The translations under genes and the position numbers were made by a program. The notes beneath the pieces were generated by a model. It had not been told where the DNA came from, did no database searches, and was given only the letters and a program-made list of their open reading frames with translations. Source: Tistrella mobilis (GTDB taxonomy: Bacteria > Pseudomonadota > Alphaproteobacteria > Tistrellales > Tistrellaceae). Taken from it: a stretch of 59,431 nt of DNA. Positions 24,011 through 33,249 of this stretch are shown piece by piece. Position 1 is the stretch's first letter. Each line of letters begins with the position of its first letter. The stretch covers positions 1 through 59,431 of the forward strand of contig NZ_JBBIAB010000028.1 of NCBI RefSeq assembly GCF_039634785.1, given 5' to 3'.

Positions 24011-25026
24011 TCGCCGAGATCTTGAGCTATTACGGCCAGCCGATCGCCGATCTCAGGGCCGATCCTGAGATCACCGACATCATGATCAACGGCCATGAGC
24101 GGATCTTCGTCGAGCGCGATGGGCGTATCGAGCGCAGCGCCGCCCGGTTTCCGACGGCGGAGCGGCTGGACGAGTTCGTGCGGCAGATCGCGCACAATCT
24201 CGGTCAGACGATCGACGCGCGCACCCACCCGATCCTGGATGCCCGCCTGCCGGATGGCAGCCGGATCAATGCCGTGCTTCAGCCGGTCGCGATCGGCGGC
24301 ACGGTCGTGACCATCCGTCCGGCGCCGCATCGTCATCTCTCGGCCGACGAGCTGGTCGCGCGGCGCATGCTCACCCCGGCCATGCTTGCGCGGATCCGGG
24401 AAGGCGTCGAGGCGGCAGAGTCCCTGCTCACCGCCGGGGGCACGGGCTCCGGTAAGACGACCTTGCTGCGCGCCTTCTCGGCCTTCATACCGGCTGAGGA
24501 ACGGATCGTGACGATCGAGGACACCCATGAGGACCTGGTGCCGGGCGAACGCCATGTCGTGCGCCTGGAAGCGGCGCTCCGCCGGCGCCAGCTCGACCGC
24601 GATCAGATCACCGTCGGCATGGACCGGCTGATCGTCAATGCGCTCAGGATGCGGCCGGACCGGATCATCGTGGGCGAGATCCGCACGCCTGAAGCCGCCG
24701 AGGCCTATGTCCGGGCGATGAACACCGGCCATGGCGGCAGCATGTCGACCATTCACGCAAACAGTGCCGGCGAGACCTATCTCCGGCTGCGCGATCTTCT
24801 GACCTCTGCCGCCCCGGCCGTGCCGCCGGCGCTTCATGAGGAGACCGTGCGGGCGAATGTGCGCTTGGTCATCCATGTGGCGCGGCTGCGCATCGGCAGC
24901 GATGTCCGCCGCCGGGTGACGGCGATGTCTGAGTCTGTCCGCGGACCGGATGGTCTGCACACCCGGACGCTCTGGCGCTATGTGCCGGAGGCGGACAGCT
25001 GGGAGGACAGCCGGTGCGCGGCCTGA
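24007..25026 (+). CDS. virB11: VirB11 T4SS ATPase
   Basis: 339 aa. N-terminal domain with DPEITDIMINGHERIFVERD. The C-terminal RecA-like domain has Walker A GGTGSGKTT (about residue 144), Asp box TIEDTHEDL, Walker B-type MRPDRIIVGEIRTPEA and His box TGHGGSMSTIHANS. It is a hexameric ATPase at the base of the channel that switches between pilus assembly and DNA transfer. Being first among the virB genes is unusual; in many systems virB11 is last. Starts in ATGA overlap with the gene before. Confidence 0.95.
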   Translation: MIAEILSYYGQPIADLRADPEITDIMINGHERIFVERDGRIERSAARFPTAERLDEFVRQIAHNLGQTIDARTHPILDARLPDGSRINAVLQPVAIGGTVVTIRPAPHRHLSADELVARRMLTPAMLARIREGVEAAESLLTAGGTGSGKTTLLRAFSAFIPAEERIVTIEDTHEDLVPGERHVVRLEAALRRRQLDRDQITVGMDRLIVNALRMRPDRIIVGEIRTPEAAEAYVRAMNTGHGGSMSTIHANSAGETYLRLRDLLTSAAPAVPPALHEETVRANVRLVIHVARLRIGSDVRRRVTAMSESVRGPDGLHTRTLWRYVPEADSWEDSRCAA

Positions 25027-25568
25027 TGTTTGTGCTCGCCCTCCTGCTCGTGCTACCGGCGGCGGCCCGGGCAGAGACCGGCTGCTTCGCCCGCGCGGCG
25101 CGGCTCGCCGGTGTGGAGGCGGATGTGCTGATGGCGCTGGCCTGGGTCGAGAGCCGCTGGCGGCCGGGGGCGGTCAATGACGGCAACCGAAATGGCAGCG
25201 AGGATGTCTGCCTGATGCAGGTGAACTCGGTCCATTACGAACGCCTGGCCCGCATCGGCATCGATCGCGACCGGCTGCTTCAGGACTGGTGTGTCTGCCT
25301 GTTGGTGGGGGCGGAAATCCTGGCGGAGATGCGGACCGCGACCGGCGGCGATCTCCGCGATGCGCTCGCAGCCTACAATGCCGGCCCGGGCAACCTCGCA
25401 GCCGGCCGGCGGCATGCCGATGAGGTGCTTCGGGTGCTTACCCGGCTGCGGCGATGGCGCGCCGGGCCGACCATCGGGTCAGCGCCGGCGCGCGAAAAAA
25501 TCCGCTCAGAGGATTCGACGCAACCACACGTTGGACAACCTCCGCGATATGCGTCAGGAGGCGACTGA
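25014..25568 (+). CDS. virB1: VirB1-like lytic transglycosylase
   Basis: 184 aa from GTG 25014, which overlaps virB11 by 13 bp; ATG 25026 is an alternative. A signal peptide (LMFVLALLLVLPAAARA) is followed by an SLT domain with the catalytic Glu in ALAWVESRW, then VCLMQVNSVHYE and ALAAYNAGPGN. It opens peptidoglycan for T4SS assembly. The C-terminal 30 residues after RAGPTIGS are low-complexity and A-rich at the DNA level, perhaps a degraded end. Confidence 0.92.
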   Translation: MRGLMFVLALLLVLPAAARAETGCFARAARLAGVEADVLMALAWVESRWRPGAVNDGNRNGSEDVCLMQVNSVHYERLARIGIDRDRLLQDWCVCLLVGAEILAEMRTATGGDLRDALAAYNAGPGNLAAGRRHADEVLRVLTRLRRWRAGPTIGSAPAREKIRSEDSTQPHVGQPPRYASGGD

Positions 25569-25829
25569 GCGGAGCCTCATTGTGCGCTGCAACCGGTCGA
25601 GGATGAACTCGTAGATTTCATCTTCATGGATGAATTCGTACTCCCCGGACTTCAGCGCATCCATCACCAGCCGGTCGTAGATCTCAATGCTGTGGCGGGT
25701 GACCTTGGTTCTGGTCGATTTGATGCCTTGTCGGGCGAGATCGGCTTTCAACTCGCTCAACAGCTCATAATGCGCCTTCCCGATATCCAGCGGGCGCCTG
25801 TCAGCGAGGGTTTTTCTTTCAGTCGGCAT
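25554..25829 (-). CDS. Small hypothetical protein, possibly RHH-type
   Basis: 91 aa from ATG 25829 (MPTERKTLADRRPLDIGKAH); an upstream ATG at 25880 is less likely. It is helical and charged, with YELLSELKADLARQGIKSTR and RHSIEIYDRLVMDALKSGEY. No known domain. It is antisense to the T4SS genes and overlaps the 3' end of virB1 by 15 bp, so it is probably a separate insertion or a local regulator. Its promoter would lie in the A+T-rich 25830-25935 region. Confidence 0.55.
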   Translation of the reverse strand: MPTERKTLADRRPLDIGKAHYELLSELKADLARQGIKSTRTKVTRHSIEIYDRLVMDALKSGEYEFIHEDEIYEFILDRLQRTMRLRSVAS

Positions 25830-25998
25830 GGCCGCTCGTCTCCTTGCATGGCGAGATCGGTTGTGCCCAAGGGGGATCATTCTCCAGAAAAGAGCAAGTC
25901 TACGTTACCGAACATAAACACTAATTTGTAATTATCCCTTGAACAAAATCAACTCTTGCGCTTTCGTATCCATCAATCAAGTTAAACAGGTCCATCGA

Positions 25999-26319
25999 AT
26001 GAGCACGAATCCTCGCACGGTCCCGATGGGCACCGAGGCATCGGCCATGGCAGGCGCTGACGAACTGCCTGTTGCAACGACCATTCTTGGTGCGCCGGCC
26101 CGTTACTTCGTCCCGGCCGTGGCCGTCGGGTTGGGGTTTGCCCTGGGCGTCAGCCTGGTTGCCGGGATCGTTCTCGGGATCCTGCTGCCGGGCGGGCTGA
26201 TCCTGTTGCACCGCAAAGATCCGAGCGCGTTCGAGATCTGGGTGGCCCGCATGCGGCTGCCCTGGTGGCGCGCCTGGACCATCGGGCGGCGGCGCCGCCC
26301 CGTCATCTGGTCGGACTGA
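25999..26319 (+). CDS. virB3: VirB3-like inner-membrane protein
   Basis: 106 aa from ATG 25999. It starts polar (MSTNPRTVPMG), then LGAPARYFVPAVAVGLGFAL and GIVLGILLPGGLILL form a hydrophobic hairpin, followed by KDPSAFEIWVARMRLPWWRA. This is the VirB3 layout (short N-terminus, two membrane segments, DPxxxxxW-type end). VirB3 works with VirB4 in pilus biogenesis. The gene precedes virB2 here, the reverse of the Agrobacterium order. Confidence 0.75.
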   Translation: MSTNPRTVPMGTEASAMAGADELPVATTILGAPARYFVPAVAVGLGFALGVSLVAGIVLGILLPGGLILLHRKDPSAFEIWVARMRLPWWRAWTIGRRRRPVIWSD

Positions 26320-26333
26320 GGAGGTCTCCCCCC

Positions 26334-26693
26334 ATGACACTGCAATCGACCATCCGGATCCCGGCCCGTCTCCGGGCTGCAGGGCTTCTGGCTGCCGCGG
26401 CGTTCGCGAGCCTGCCGGCCCGTGCGCAGCAGGTGGTGGATATCGGCACCGTCGCCTCGGGCAATGAGGGCACCACGCTCCTCACCAAATTCTTCCAGAG
26501 CTGGGTCAACTTCATGACCGGCCCCTGGGCGGTCGCGATGATGGCAGCATCGATCGCGGTCGGGGTTGCGATCTGGATCTTCATGCCGCGTGAAGGGCCG
26601 ATGGGGTGGGTGGCACGTGGTGCCATCGGCGGTCTGGTGCTGCTCAATCTGGGCCCCTGGCTGGCCGATCTCGGCTATATCGGGCTCTCCTGA
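26334..26693 (+). CDS. virB2: VirB2-like pilin
   Basis: 119 aa from ATG 26334 with AGGAGG at 26319-26324. Signal peptide with cleavage after PARA (residue about 31), then a mature part with two hydrophobic helices (GPWAVAMMAASIAVGVAIWI and ARGAIGGLVLLNLGPWLA), the pilin topology. It would form the conjugative pilus. Confidence 0.8.
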   Translation: MTLQSTIRIPARLRAAGLLAAAAFASLPARAQQVVDIGTVASGNEGTTLLTKFFQSWVNFMTGPWAVAMMAASIAVGVAIWIFMPREGPMGWVARGAIGGLVLLNLGPWLADLGYIGLS

Positions 26694-26709
26694 GGGCGGG
26701 GCCGGGATC

Positions 26710-29235
26710 ATGTCGTCGATGCACCCGGTCACGGAGGCCTTCCAGGTCTTCGCGCCCTATGGCAGCTGGATGCTCACCCGGCGCGGCACGCTGCTGGCCG
26801 TGGTCGAGCTGGAGGGTGTTGATCCGGATGCGCTGACCCGGGCGGATCTGTCGCATGTGGCGCTGACCGCGCGCCAGGTCGCCGAACAGCTGCCGCCCGG
26901 GGCCGCAGCCAGCCAGTACTATGTGCATCTCGACCGGATCCCGGTTTATCTGCGTGATCGGGCCGATCCGCTGCGGCACCGCCTGTCCAAGGCCCGTGAG
27001 CGCTTCCTGAACGACGCGGGCGGGCTTGCCCGCAGCTTCCTCTTCCATGTCTACGAATTCGGCAGTGACCGGGCCGCGACCGGCTCGCTCGGGGCCGAGA
27101 TCCGCGACCAGCTCGCCGGCGGTTTTCTGGAGCCCGAGGCGCGCCGGCGGTTCATCCGCCGGCTGCGCACGCCCGACGCCCTGTTGCTCAGCCGCGAAGG
27201 CCTCGCCCGGCTTGCCCGGGATGCGACGGACCAGCTCGACAAGATCGTGGCGATCTGGGGCAAGCTCGGGGCCGCCCGGGTGGTGGCGCCGGAGACGGCT
27301 TTCGGGCTGATGCGCTATCTCGCGAGCTTCGATCCGGCTCATCTGCTGGCCCCGCCCCGGGTGGTGCCTGAAGATGATATGGATCTGGCGCTCGCAGCCG
27401 GAGACATCGAGCCGGTCGAGATCGGCTACGACGCCTTCCTCAAGCTGCACGGGGCCGAGACCCGCTATCTGCGGATCGGGTCGGTCACCACCCTGCCGCG
27501 CCAGGCGCTGGGCTGGCTGACCGAGGGGGTGGACGCGCCCATCGCCCGTCGGGGCGATTATGTGATCGTGCACAGCTTCGAGCCGATGTCGGAGATCACC
27601 CGGGCGCTGCGCTTCTCGGAAGCCCGGGCCGCGATCGAGCGGACCCGGATGTCGCTGGTCAACATGATCCGCGGCGAGACCACCACCGAGCGCGAGGAGT
27701 GGCGGCCGAAATACCGGGCGAAGCTTGATGCGATCGCCAGGGCAGAGGCCGAGGAAGATCGCTGGGGGCTGGTTGCCACCACCCTGCTCGTGCCCGATCG
27801 CGACCCTGTGGCGGCCACCAGCCGGGCGCGCGATTTCGCCCGGATCTTCGCCGCCCGGGGCATCGGGCTGGTCTGGGAGGCGCTGGGCCTGCCCTTCGCC
27901 TTCCAGGCGGTCCAGCCGGGCGGGGCAGGGGCCTCGCGCCGGCGGAGCATCGTCACCTCCTCGCGCCATGGCAGTCTGGCGCTCGCCTTCAAGGCCCGGA
28001 CCGGTCAGGAAACCGTTGCCGATCTGGGGCAGGAGGAAGCGGGGTTCATCTTCGAGACCGCGAGCGGCGAGCCCTTCCACTTCTCGCCCTTCGTCGGCGG
28101 CCGCGGCTTTGTGATCGGGGTCGGGCCGGTACGTTCGGGCAAGACCTTCCTCAAGAACACGCTTGCGACCCACTTCCTCAAATATGGCGGGCTGGTACGG
28201 GCGGTCGACATCGACCCGGGCGCCAGATGTGTGGCGGAGATCTTTTCGACCGATGGGGCCGGCTATTGCGCCCTGGGCGATGCCGGGGCGCTCAATCCCT
28301 TCGTGTCGCAGCAGGATGGCGAGGATGCCGATTTCGCGACCCATCTGGGCCAGCTGCTCGCCCTGATGCTGGAGGCGAACGACACGCCCGAGATGCGCCG
28401 GGTCTCGGCCGAGGAACAGGCGGATATCGATCAGTCGATCCGGGCCGTGATGGCCCTCGATCCGGCTTTGCGGTCGGTGCGGGCCTTGCATGCCCATCTG
28501 CACAGCGACACGCGAAGGTTGTTCGACAGGTGGTTTGATCGCGGAATGTATGCAGGCATCCTTGATGCCGAGGCCGATGCGATCGGGCGGATCGATCATC
28601 CCTTTGCAGCCTGGAATCTGGGGGCCTATCGCGACCGGCCGCAGGTCCTGCGGCCGGTGCTGCTCGACCTGTTCTGGCGGGTCACCCGGGCCTTCGAGGA
28701 TCCGACCCGGCGGGGTGTGCCGAAGATGCTGGAGATCGACGAGGCGCATCATGCGCTCTCGATCCCGGTCTTTCGGGATTATGTGACGGCCAAGGTCCGG
28801 ACCTGGGGCAAGTGGCAGGCCGGCGTCACACTCTGGACCCAGTCGCCGGCGGAATATGGTCAGGTGCCGGAATGGAGCGCGATCCGCTCTGCGGCCTCGA
28901 CCTTCTTCTTCATGGCCGACGGGCGGATGGATGAAGACCAGTATCGCCGGGTCTTCGGCCTGCGCGACGGCGATATCGCCGCGATCCGCCGTCTGGTGCC
29001 CCGGCGCGAGGCCTATCTGGTCCAGCCGGATCTCGACATCCGCAAGGTCGTGACGCTCCGGGTCGACCCGGAACAGCACGTCATCAACACCTCCCATCCC
29101 CGGGAAGCGCAGATCCGCGACCGGCTGATCGCCGAGCATGGCCGTGACCGCGGCCTTGTGCTCGCGGCGGCCGAGATTGCGCGGCTGGGCACGTCCCGGG
29201 TTGAGGTTCCCTCCCCCGCAGGAGCAGAGGCATGA
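26710..29235 (+). CDS. virB4: VirB4 T4SS ATPase
   Basis: 841 aa from ATG 26710. A CagE/TrbE N-terminal domain is followed by the ATPase: Walker A GPVRSGKTF (about residue 475), Walker B LEIDEAHHAL (about 675), motif TLWTQSPAEYGQ and arginine-finger region. It powers substrate transfer and pilus assembly at the inner membrane. The full length agrees with the family. The 3' end carries a 21-bp sequence (29167-29187) that recurs exactly at 30338-30358 in a downstream gene. Confidence 0.94.
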   Translation: MSSMHPVTEAFQVFAPYGSWMLTRRGTLLAVVELEGVDPDALTRADLSHVALTARQVAEQLPPGAAASQYYVHLDRIPVYLRDRADPLRHRLSKARERFLNDAGGLARSFLFHVYEFGSDRAATGSLGAEIRDQLAGGFLEPEARRRFIRRLRTPDALLLSREGLARLARDATDQLDKIVAIWGKLGAARVVAPETAFGLMRYLASFDPAHLLAPPRVVPEDDMDLALAAGDIEPVEIGYDAFLKLHGAETRYLRIGSVTTLPRQALGWLTEGVDAPIARRGDYVIVHSFEPMSEITRALRFSEARAAIERTRMSLVNMIRGETTTEREEWRPKYRAKLDAIARAEAEEDRWGLVATTLLVPDRDPVAATSRARDFARIFAARGIGLVWEALGLPFAFQAVQPGGAGASRRRSIVTSSRHGSLALAFKARTGQETVADLGQEEAGFIFETASGEPFHFSPFVGGRGFVIGVGPVRSGKTFLKNTLATHFLKYGGLVRAVDIDPGARCVAEIFSTDGAGYCALGDAGALNPFVSQQDGEDADFATHLGQLLALMLEANDTPEMRRVSAEEQADIDQSIRAVMALDPALRSVRALHAHLHSDTRRLFDRWFDRGMYAGILDAEADAIGRIDHPFAAWNLGAYRDRPQVLRPVLLDLFWRVTRAFEDPTRRGVPKMLEIDEAHHALSIPVFRDYVTAKVRTWGKWQAGVTLWTQSPAEYGQVPEWSAIRSAASTFFFMADGRMDEDQYRRVFGLRDGDIAAIRRLVPRREAYLVQPDLDIRKVVTLRVDPEQHVINTSHPREAQIRDRLIAEHGRDRGLVLAAAEIARLGTSRVEVPSPAGAEA

Positions 29236-30053
29236 GGTACAAGATCCTGATTCTGGCGGCCGGTCTGGCCATCACCCCCGTTGCCGTTCAGGCCGGGGGC
29301 GTGCCCACCTTCGACGGCGCAGCCCTCTCACAGGATGCCCGCGCCTATGCGGAAGAGCTGGCCGAGTTGCAGCGGCTCTATAACCAGCTCGCCGAACAAT
29401 CGGCTCAGGCGATCCGCAATGCCCGCCGGCTGGGCGATCTGGGTGGTCTTGCCGATGCGCTGGCCGAATATGCCGGTCTGGTCGATGACGAGGCGGCCCG
29501 GACCATCCTGCAAGAGATCTATGGCCTCGATCCCGATCGCACCGATTTCCGGCGGGAGATGTTCCGGATCCTCGGCCAGGAATACGACCTTCCGGAGGAT
29601 GAGGACGACATCCGCCAGGCCTTCCGTGAGGTGGGGGCGTCGGAGGCGGTGATCGATGCGCTCATTCGGTCGAGCAGCTATTTGCAGGTCTATAAGGATC
29701 GGGTAACGGCAACATCAAAATCTCTTATCGATAGCGCTCAGAAGAGTGAAAAATCTCGCGCTATGCTTGATAGATATGGGGAGACCCTTGATTCACTTGG
29801 TGACGATTCGTTGGGCGCGAGTATGCAGCTTAATACCAGCGTGAACATTACGCAGGGATATCAGATCGATCAGATGACCAAGGAAATTAGGGAACTCCGT
29901 GAATATTTTGTAGCTCAAGAGGCTGAGAAGCTCGAAGCAAAGCAAAAAGCTCTCGAAAGGGAGCTGCGTCGGCAGGAAGAGGTGAAGCGACGCACCGAAG
30001 CGAGGCACACGCCTGTTCGCATCATGGATTGGGCAAGAGGAATGAGCCAATGA
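29232..30053 (+). CDS. virB5: VirB5-like protein
   Basis: 273 aa. A signal peptide (ILILAAGLAITPVAVQA) precedes a long helical protein beginning GGVPTFDGAALSQDARAYAE, as in VirB5/TraC minor pilins that sit at the pilus tip. ATG overlaps the virB4 stop. From about 29695 the DNA turns markedly A+T-rich with different codon use, continuing into the next gene until about 30350, so the C-terminal half appears to have been exchanged. The end (KALERELRRQEEVKRRTEAR) is a charged coiled coil. Confidence 0.82.
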   Translation: MRYKILILAAGLAITPVAVQAGGVPTFDGAALSQDARAYAEELAELQRLYNQLAEQSAQAIRNARRLGDLGGLADALAEYAGLVDDEAARTILQEIYGLDPDRTDFRREMFRILGQEYDLPEDEDDIRQAFREVGASEAVIDALIRSSSYLQVYKDRVTATSKSLIDSAQKSEKSRAMLDRYGETLDSLGDDSLGASMQLNTSVNITQGYQIDQMTKEIRELREYFVAQEAEKLEAKQKALERELRRQEEVKRRTEARHTPVRIMDWARGMSQ

Positions 30054-30661
30054 GAGCCGTACTCATGGGCAGCATGCTTGTCTTTCTTGCCTCGACATCT
30101 GTCACCTGGGCCGATGATCGAGCCGGGGTGTTTGACCAAAAATACGCACGAGCCTCCCAAGACATAAGAAGTTCTGCTCAGAAAGCATGTAATGGATCGA
30201 GAAACGTCGGGAGTATGGTCCTCTGTGAAGGCGATAAGATCCATGAAATGCGCCTTGGCAGTAATGCAATCAGAGGAACAATGAAATATTGTCATGCGCA
30301 CTATGCGCCGATGGATACCCCGTCGTTGAAGCTAAAAGCGGCCGAGATTGCGCGGCTGAGGCATCAAGCCCGGACGGAATTTGCGTTTACTGGCGGTGAA
30401 GACATTGCAGGAGAGGTGTCCGTCGAGGATCTGACCACCGAATATCGCTGCGTCCATGACCTCCTTCTCGATCGCGGCGTGAAGATCGGCTTCGATCTGG
30501 GCGGCACGCATATTCCGGACGGGGAGATCTGCGAGGAGATCGACTGCCAGCCCGGCCGGTCGGCGACACGGACGCCGGCGGCTCCGGGCGCGTCGTCTGC
30601 CGGAAACCCGATCGAGGACGTGACCGATGCCCTCCGCAGCTTCAACCGCCTGTTCGATTAG
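30050..30661 (+). CDS. Periplasmic protein of unknown function in the virB operon
   Basis: 203 aa from ATG 30050 (ATGA overlap). Signal peptide MRAVLMGSMLVFLASTSVTW then Cys-containing mature part (KACNGSRNVG, LCEGDKI, MKYCHAHYAP, YRCVHDLLLDRG, CEEIDCQPG), suggesting disulfides. Codon use changes from A+T-rich to GC-rich at about 30350, so the gene is a chimera of two DNA sources. Position between virB5 and virB6 resembles that of VirB7-like or Eex-like proteins, but no motif decides. Confidence 0.65.
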   Translation: MRAVLMGSMLVFLASTSVTWADDRAGVFDQKYARASQDIRSSAQKACNGSRNVGSMVLCEGDKIHEMRLGSNAIRGTMKYCHAHYAPMDTPSLKLKAAEIARLRHQARTEFAFTGGEDIAGEVSVEDLTTEYRCVHDLLLDRGVKIGFDLGGTHIPDGEICEEIDCQPGRSATRTPAAPGASSAGNPIEDVTDALRSFNRLFD

Positions 30662-31619
30662 GCGGGGTGCCGGGCTTGCCGCGGGGCTGGTCACGGCCGG
30701 CCTCGCGCATCCGGCCGCGGCCCACCAGCTGGGCGACGTGACCTCGTGGACGGCGATGATGTCGTCCTTCAACGCGGCCGTCGCCGAGCGGATTGCGGCG
30801 ATCACCGCGGCTTCCGGCCCCTATTATCAGCTGACCATGGTCCTGATGGGGGCTTTCGCGGCCCTCCATCTCGCGGTCGCCGTCACCCGCTATGTCACCG
30901 GCAGCCGCCAGATCGCCGATCTGGCCGAGACCATCGTCTATCTGGCCCTGGTGATGGCCCTGTTCGTCACTTACGGCCTGATCGTCGATGTGGTGACCCG
31001 GGCGCCCTATGGCATCGCCACGATCATCCAGCAGGCCGCGCTTGGCTCGGACGACCTCTTCGCGCCGATGAGCTATCTCTACAAGGTGCTCGACAACATC
31101 GCCTTCGAGACCGACACCAGCTTCTGGAACCTGCTCGGCCTGGTCGAGGACGGTATCCAGTGGATGACCATCATGCTTGTCTTCCTGGCGGTCCAGCTGG
31201 TCTATGTCGTGGCGATCGCCTATGCCACGGTCTTCCCGATCATCTATCTCTTCGCGCTCAAGATCGTCGGCTATCTCGCGATCCCCTTCCTGCTCGCCGG
31301 CCCGCTCCGCTTCATCTTTGAGGGGTGGTTGCGGCAGATCTGCGCGACCGTGCTGTTCGTGATTCTGGCCCAGGGGGTGATGGTCGCGAATGTCCTGCTG
31401 ATCGCCCATGCCTTCGAAATCCCCTGGGGGGCGACGGTCGAAGAGACGGTGATCCGCGGAACTTTCTCCTTTCTGCTTCTGCTCGCGGCCTTGGTGCTCG
31501 GGCCGATCGCGATCTTCCAGGCGCAGCGCGTCGCCGCGCAATGGGCCTCGGCCGCTTCCCTCGGGACCGGGGCGGCACAGATCGCCCGCGCCGTGTTCAC
31601 GCGGGGTGTTGTCAAATGA
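30627..31619 (+). CDS. virB6: VirB6-like polytopic membrane protein
   Basis: 330 aa with 5-6 hydrophobic segments (YYQLTMVLMGAFAALHLAVA, TIVYLALVMALFVTYGLIV, ITIMLVFLAVQLVYVVAIAY-like, FALKIVGYLAIPFLLAGPL, FLLLLAALVLGPIAIFQ) and an N-terminal signal-like stretch. VirB6/TrbL proteins form part of the inner-membrane channel. Starts inside the 3' end of the preceding gene (35-bp overlap). Confidence 0.88.
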   Translation: MPSAASTACSIRRGAGLAAGLVTAGLAHPAAAHQLGDVTSWTAMMSSFNAAVAERIAAITAASGPYYQLTMVLMGAFAALHLAVAVTRYVTGSRQIADLAETIVYLALVMALFVTYGLIVDVVTRAPYGIATIIQQAALGSDDLFAPMSYLYKVLDNIAFETDTSFWNLLGLVEDGIQWMTIMLVFLAVQLVYVVAIAYATVFPIIYLFALKIVGYLAIPFLLAGPLRFIFEGWLRQICATVLFVILAQGVMVANVLLIAHAFEIPWGATVEETVIRGTFSFLLLLAALVLGPIAIFQAQRVAAQWASAASLGTGAAQIARAVFTRGVVK

Positions 31620-32332
31620 TGATCGATGCCGACCAGCAGGAGCGGCTTGCGCGCTCCCGCACCGTCACCGAACTCGCCCGGCTGCGGCGGGACCGCAATG
31701 CCTGGCGGCTGGCCACCCTTGCCGCCGTTGCCGTCATGGTGCCGCTCGCCTGGGGCTACAAGCTGGCCGTGGACGACTATGCCGCACATGTGCGGGTCGC
31801 CTGGGTCAAGCTGCTGCCCAATGGCGACGGCTATGCCGAATATCTCGATGATGGTGGTGAGGCCGATCGCTATTTCGACCGGGCCATCGATGCGGCGCTG
31901 ACCAATTACCTGCAATGGCGGTTCCGGGTCGAGCCGCGCACCATCCGCACCGATTACGGCAATGCCTCGACCTTCCTCGGGCCGGCGGAGACCCAGAAGT
32001 TCCTCAAGGATTTCGGGGCGGCGCGGCGTGCCGCGGAGGCCGAGGGATGCGTCTCCTGCCCGACCACCGATGTCACGGTCCGCGCGCTCAATCACACGCT
32101 GCTCAGGCCGGCGGAGGGTGCCCGAGCGGCGGTCTACAAGACCGCTGCCTTCCTGACCCAGACCGACCGCGACCAGGCGGGCGGGGTCGTTACCCGCCGG
32201 CAGCTGATCGTCACTCTCGACTGGACCCTGCGGCCAGCGGCCGAAGCGGGCCGGGATCTGACCCGGCTCGCGATCAATCCGCCGGCGATTGAGATCATCT
32301 CGCAGGACATCCGGGTCGACCAGGCGGGGTAG
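31616..32332 (+). CDS. virB8: VirB8-like protein
   Basis: 238 aa from ATG 31616, in ATGA overlap with virB6. A cytosolic N-terminus, one membrane anchor (LATLAAVAVMVPLAWGY), then a periplasmic domain of NTF2-like size. The length and layout fit VirB8, but the periplasmic part is diverged and resembles TraE/TraV-like variants. VirB8 scaffolds the inner-membrane complex. Confidence 0.72.
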   Translation: MMIDADQQERLARSRTVTELARLRRDRNAWRLATLAAVAVMVPLAWGYKLAVDDYAAHVRVAWVKLLPNGDGYAEYLDDGGEADRYFDRAIDAALTNYLQWRFRVEPRTIRTDYGNASTFLGPAETQKFLKDFGAARRAAEAEGCVSCPTTDVTVRALNHTLLRPAEGARAAVYKTAAFLTQTDRDQAGGVVTRRQLIVTLDWTLRPAAEAGRDLTRLAINPPAIEIISQDIRVDQAG

Positions 32333-32337
32333 AGGCC

Positions 32338-33249
32338 ATGCGCATCCTTCTTCTCGCGGCCCTCGCGGCAGCGCTTCCGATCCAGCTCCAGGCCGCACGG
32401 TCTGCTCAGGCGGCCGCCGCGGCTGAGGGCCCCGGGGTTTCGGCCCCGGCGGCCGATCCGGTCTATCAGGCCTGCGGCGATCTCGTGCTCGACGGCCATG
32501 TCCGGATCAGCCTGCCGGCGCATCCGCAGGTCGCGACCCATATCACCTTCCCGGGGCCGATCGCCGACAGTTCCAATGCCGCGCCGGAACTCTGGGACGT
32601 GTTCACCGCGCCGACCGGCGGCCGCTCGCTCTGGGTGCGACCGCGGACCACCACCATCGCCGGCACCACTGTCGGCGTGACGGCGGTCGGCACCGACGGG
32701 CGGCCCTATGATTTCACCTTCGAGGTCTCGCGCGAGGTGCCCGACACCTCCTGCTGGACGATCACCGATCATCGGCCGGTCGCCGCGGCAACTGCGCGCC
32801 TTGATGCCCTCGATGCCGAGCGGGAGGCGCTTGTGGCCGAGCGGCGCCGGCTCGAAATCCAGATCGAGGATCAGCGCCGGCGCATGGATGCGCTCGACCA
32901 GGCTCGTCAGCGGGAGATCGAGGCCCTATCGGCCACGGCAGCGGAACAGGCCCGCGATGCAATCGATGCCTTCCGCTATGCCGTCAACACGGCCTATGGC
33001 TGGGGCTACAGCCAGACCCCGCCGCCTTTCGAGATCTCGGCCGCCTATGATGATGGCCGCAACACCTATATCCGGATCCTCTCCGATGCCTTCGGGGCGC
33101 CGGCGGTCGTGGGCATCCGCGGCGAAGAGGTCCAGGCCCTCAACTACAGCTATGACGATCTGACCGGGGTCTATGAGATCCAGGGGCTGCACGAGGTGAT
33201 CGAGCTGCGCTTCGCCGATGTGCTCGCCCGTGTGGAGCGAAAATCATGA
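32338..33249 (+). CDS. virB9: VirB9-like protein
   Basis: 303 aa. Signal peptide (MRILLLAALAAALPIQLQA). The N-terminal beta domain HVRISLPAHPQVATHITFPG, SLWVRPRTTTIAGTTVGVT and YDFTFEVSREV is the VirB9/TrbG/CagX core. A coiled-coil insert (ERRRLEIQIEDQRRRMDALD) lies between it and the C-terminal lobe (YSYDDLTGVYEIQGLHEVIE). VirB9 is part of the outer-membrane core complex with VirB10 and a VirB7 lipoprotein. The coiled-coil insert is longer than usual. Confidence 0.8.
   Translation: MRILLLAALAAALPIQLQAARSAQAAAAAEGPGVSAPAADPVYQACGDLVLDGHVRISLPAHPQVATHITFPGPIADSSNAAPELWDVFTAPTGGRSLWVRPRTTTIAGTTVGVTAVGTDGRPYDFTFEVSREVPDTSCWTITDHRPVAAATARLDALDAEREALVAERRRLEIQIEDQRRRMDALDQARQREIEALSATAAEQARDAIDAFRYAVNTAYGWGYSQTPPPFEISAAYDDGRNTYIRILSDAFGAPAVVGIRGEEVQALNYSYDDLTGVYEIQGLHEVIELRFADVLARVERKS

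Noticed and set aside
26644-29139. 831-codon minus-strand open frame opposite virB4
   Set aside because: Reverse-strand shadow of a strongly conserved VirB4 gene; composition is His/Arg/Pro-rich as expected for an antisense frame.
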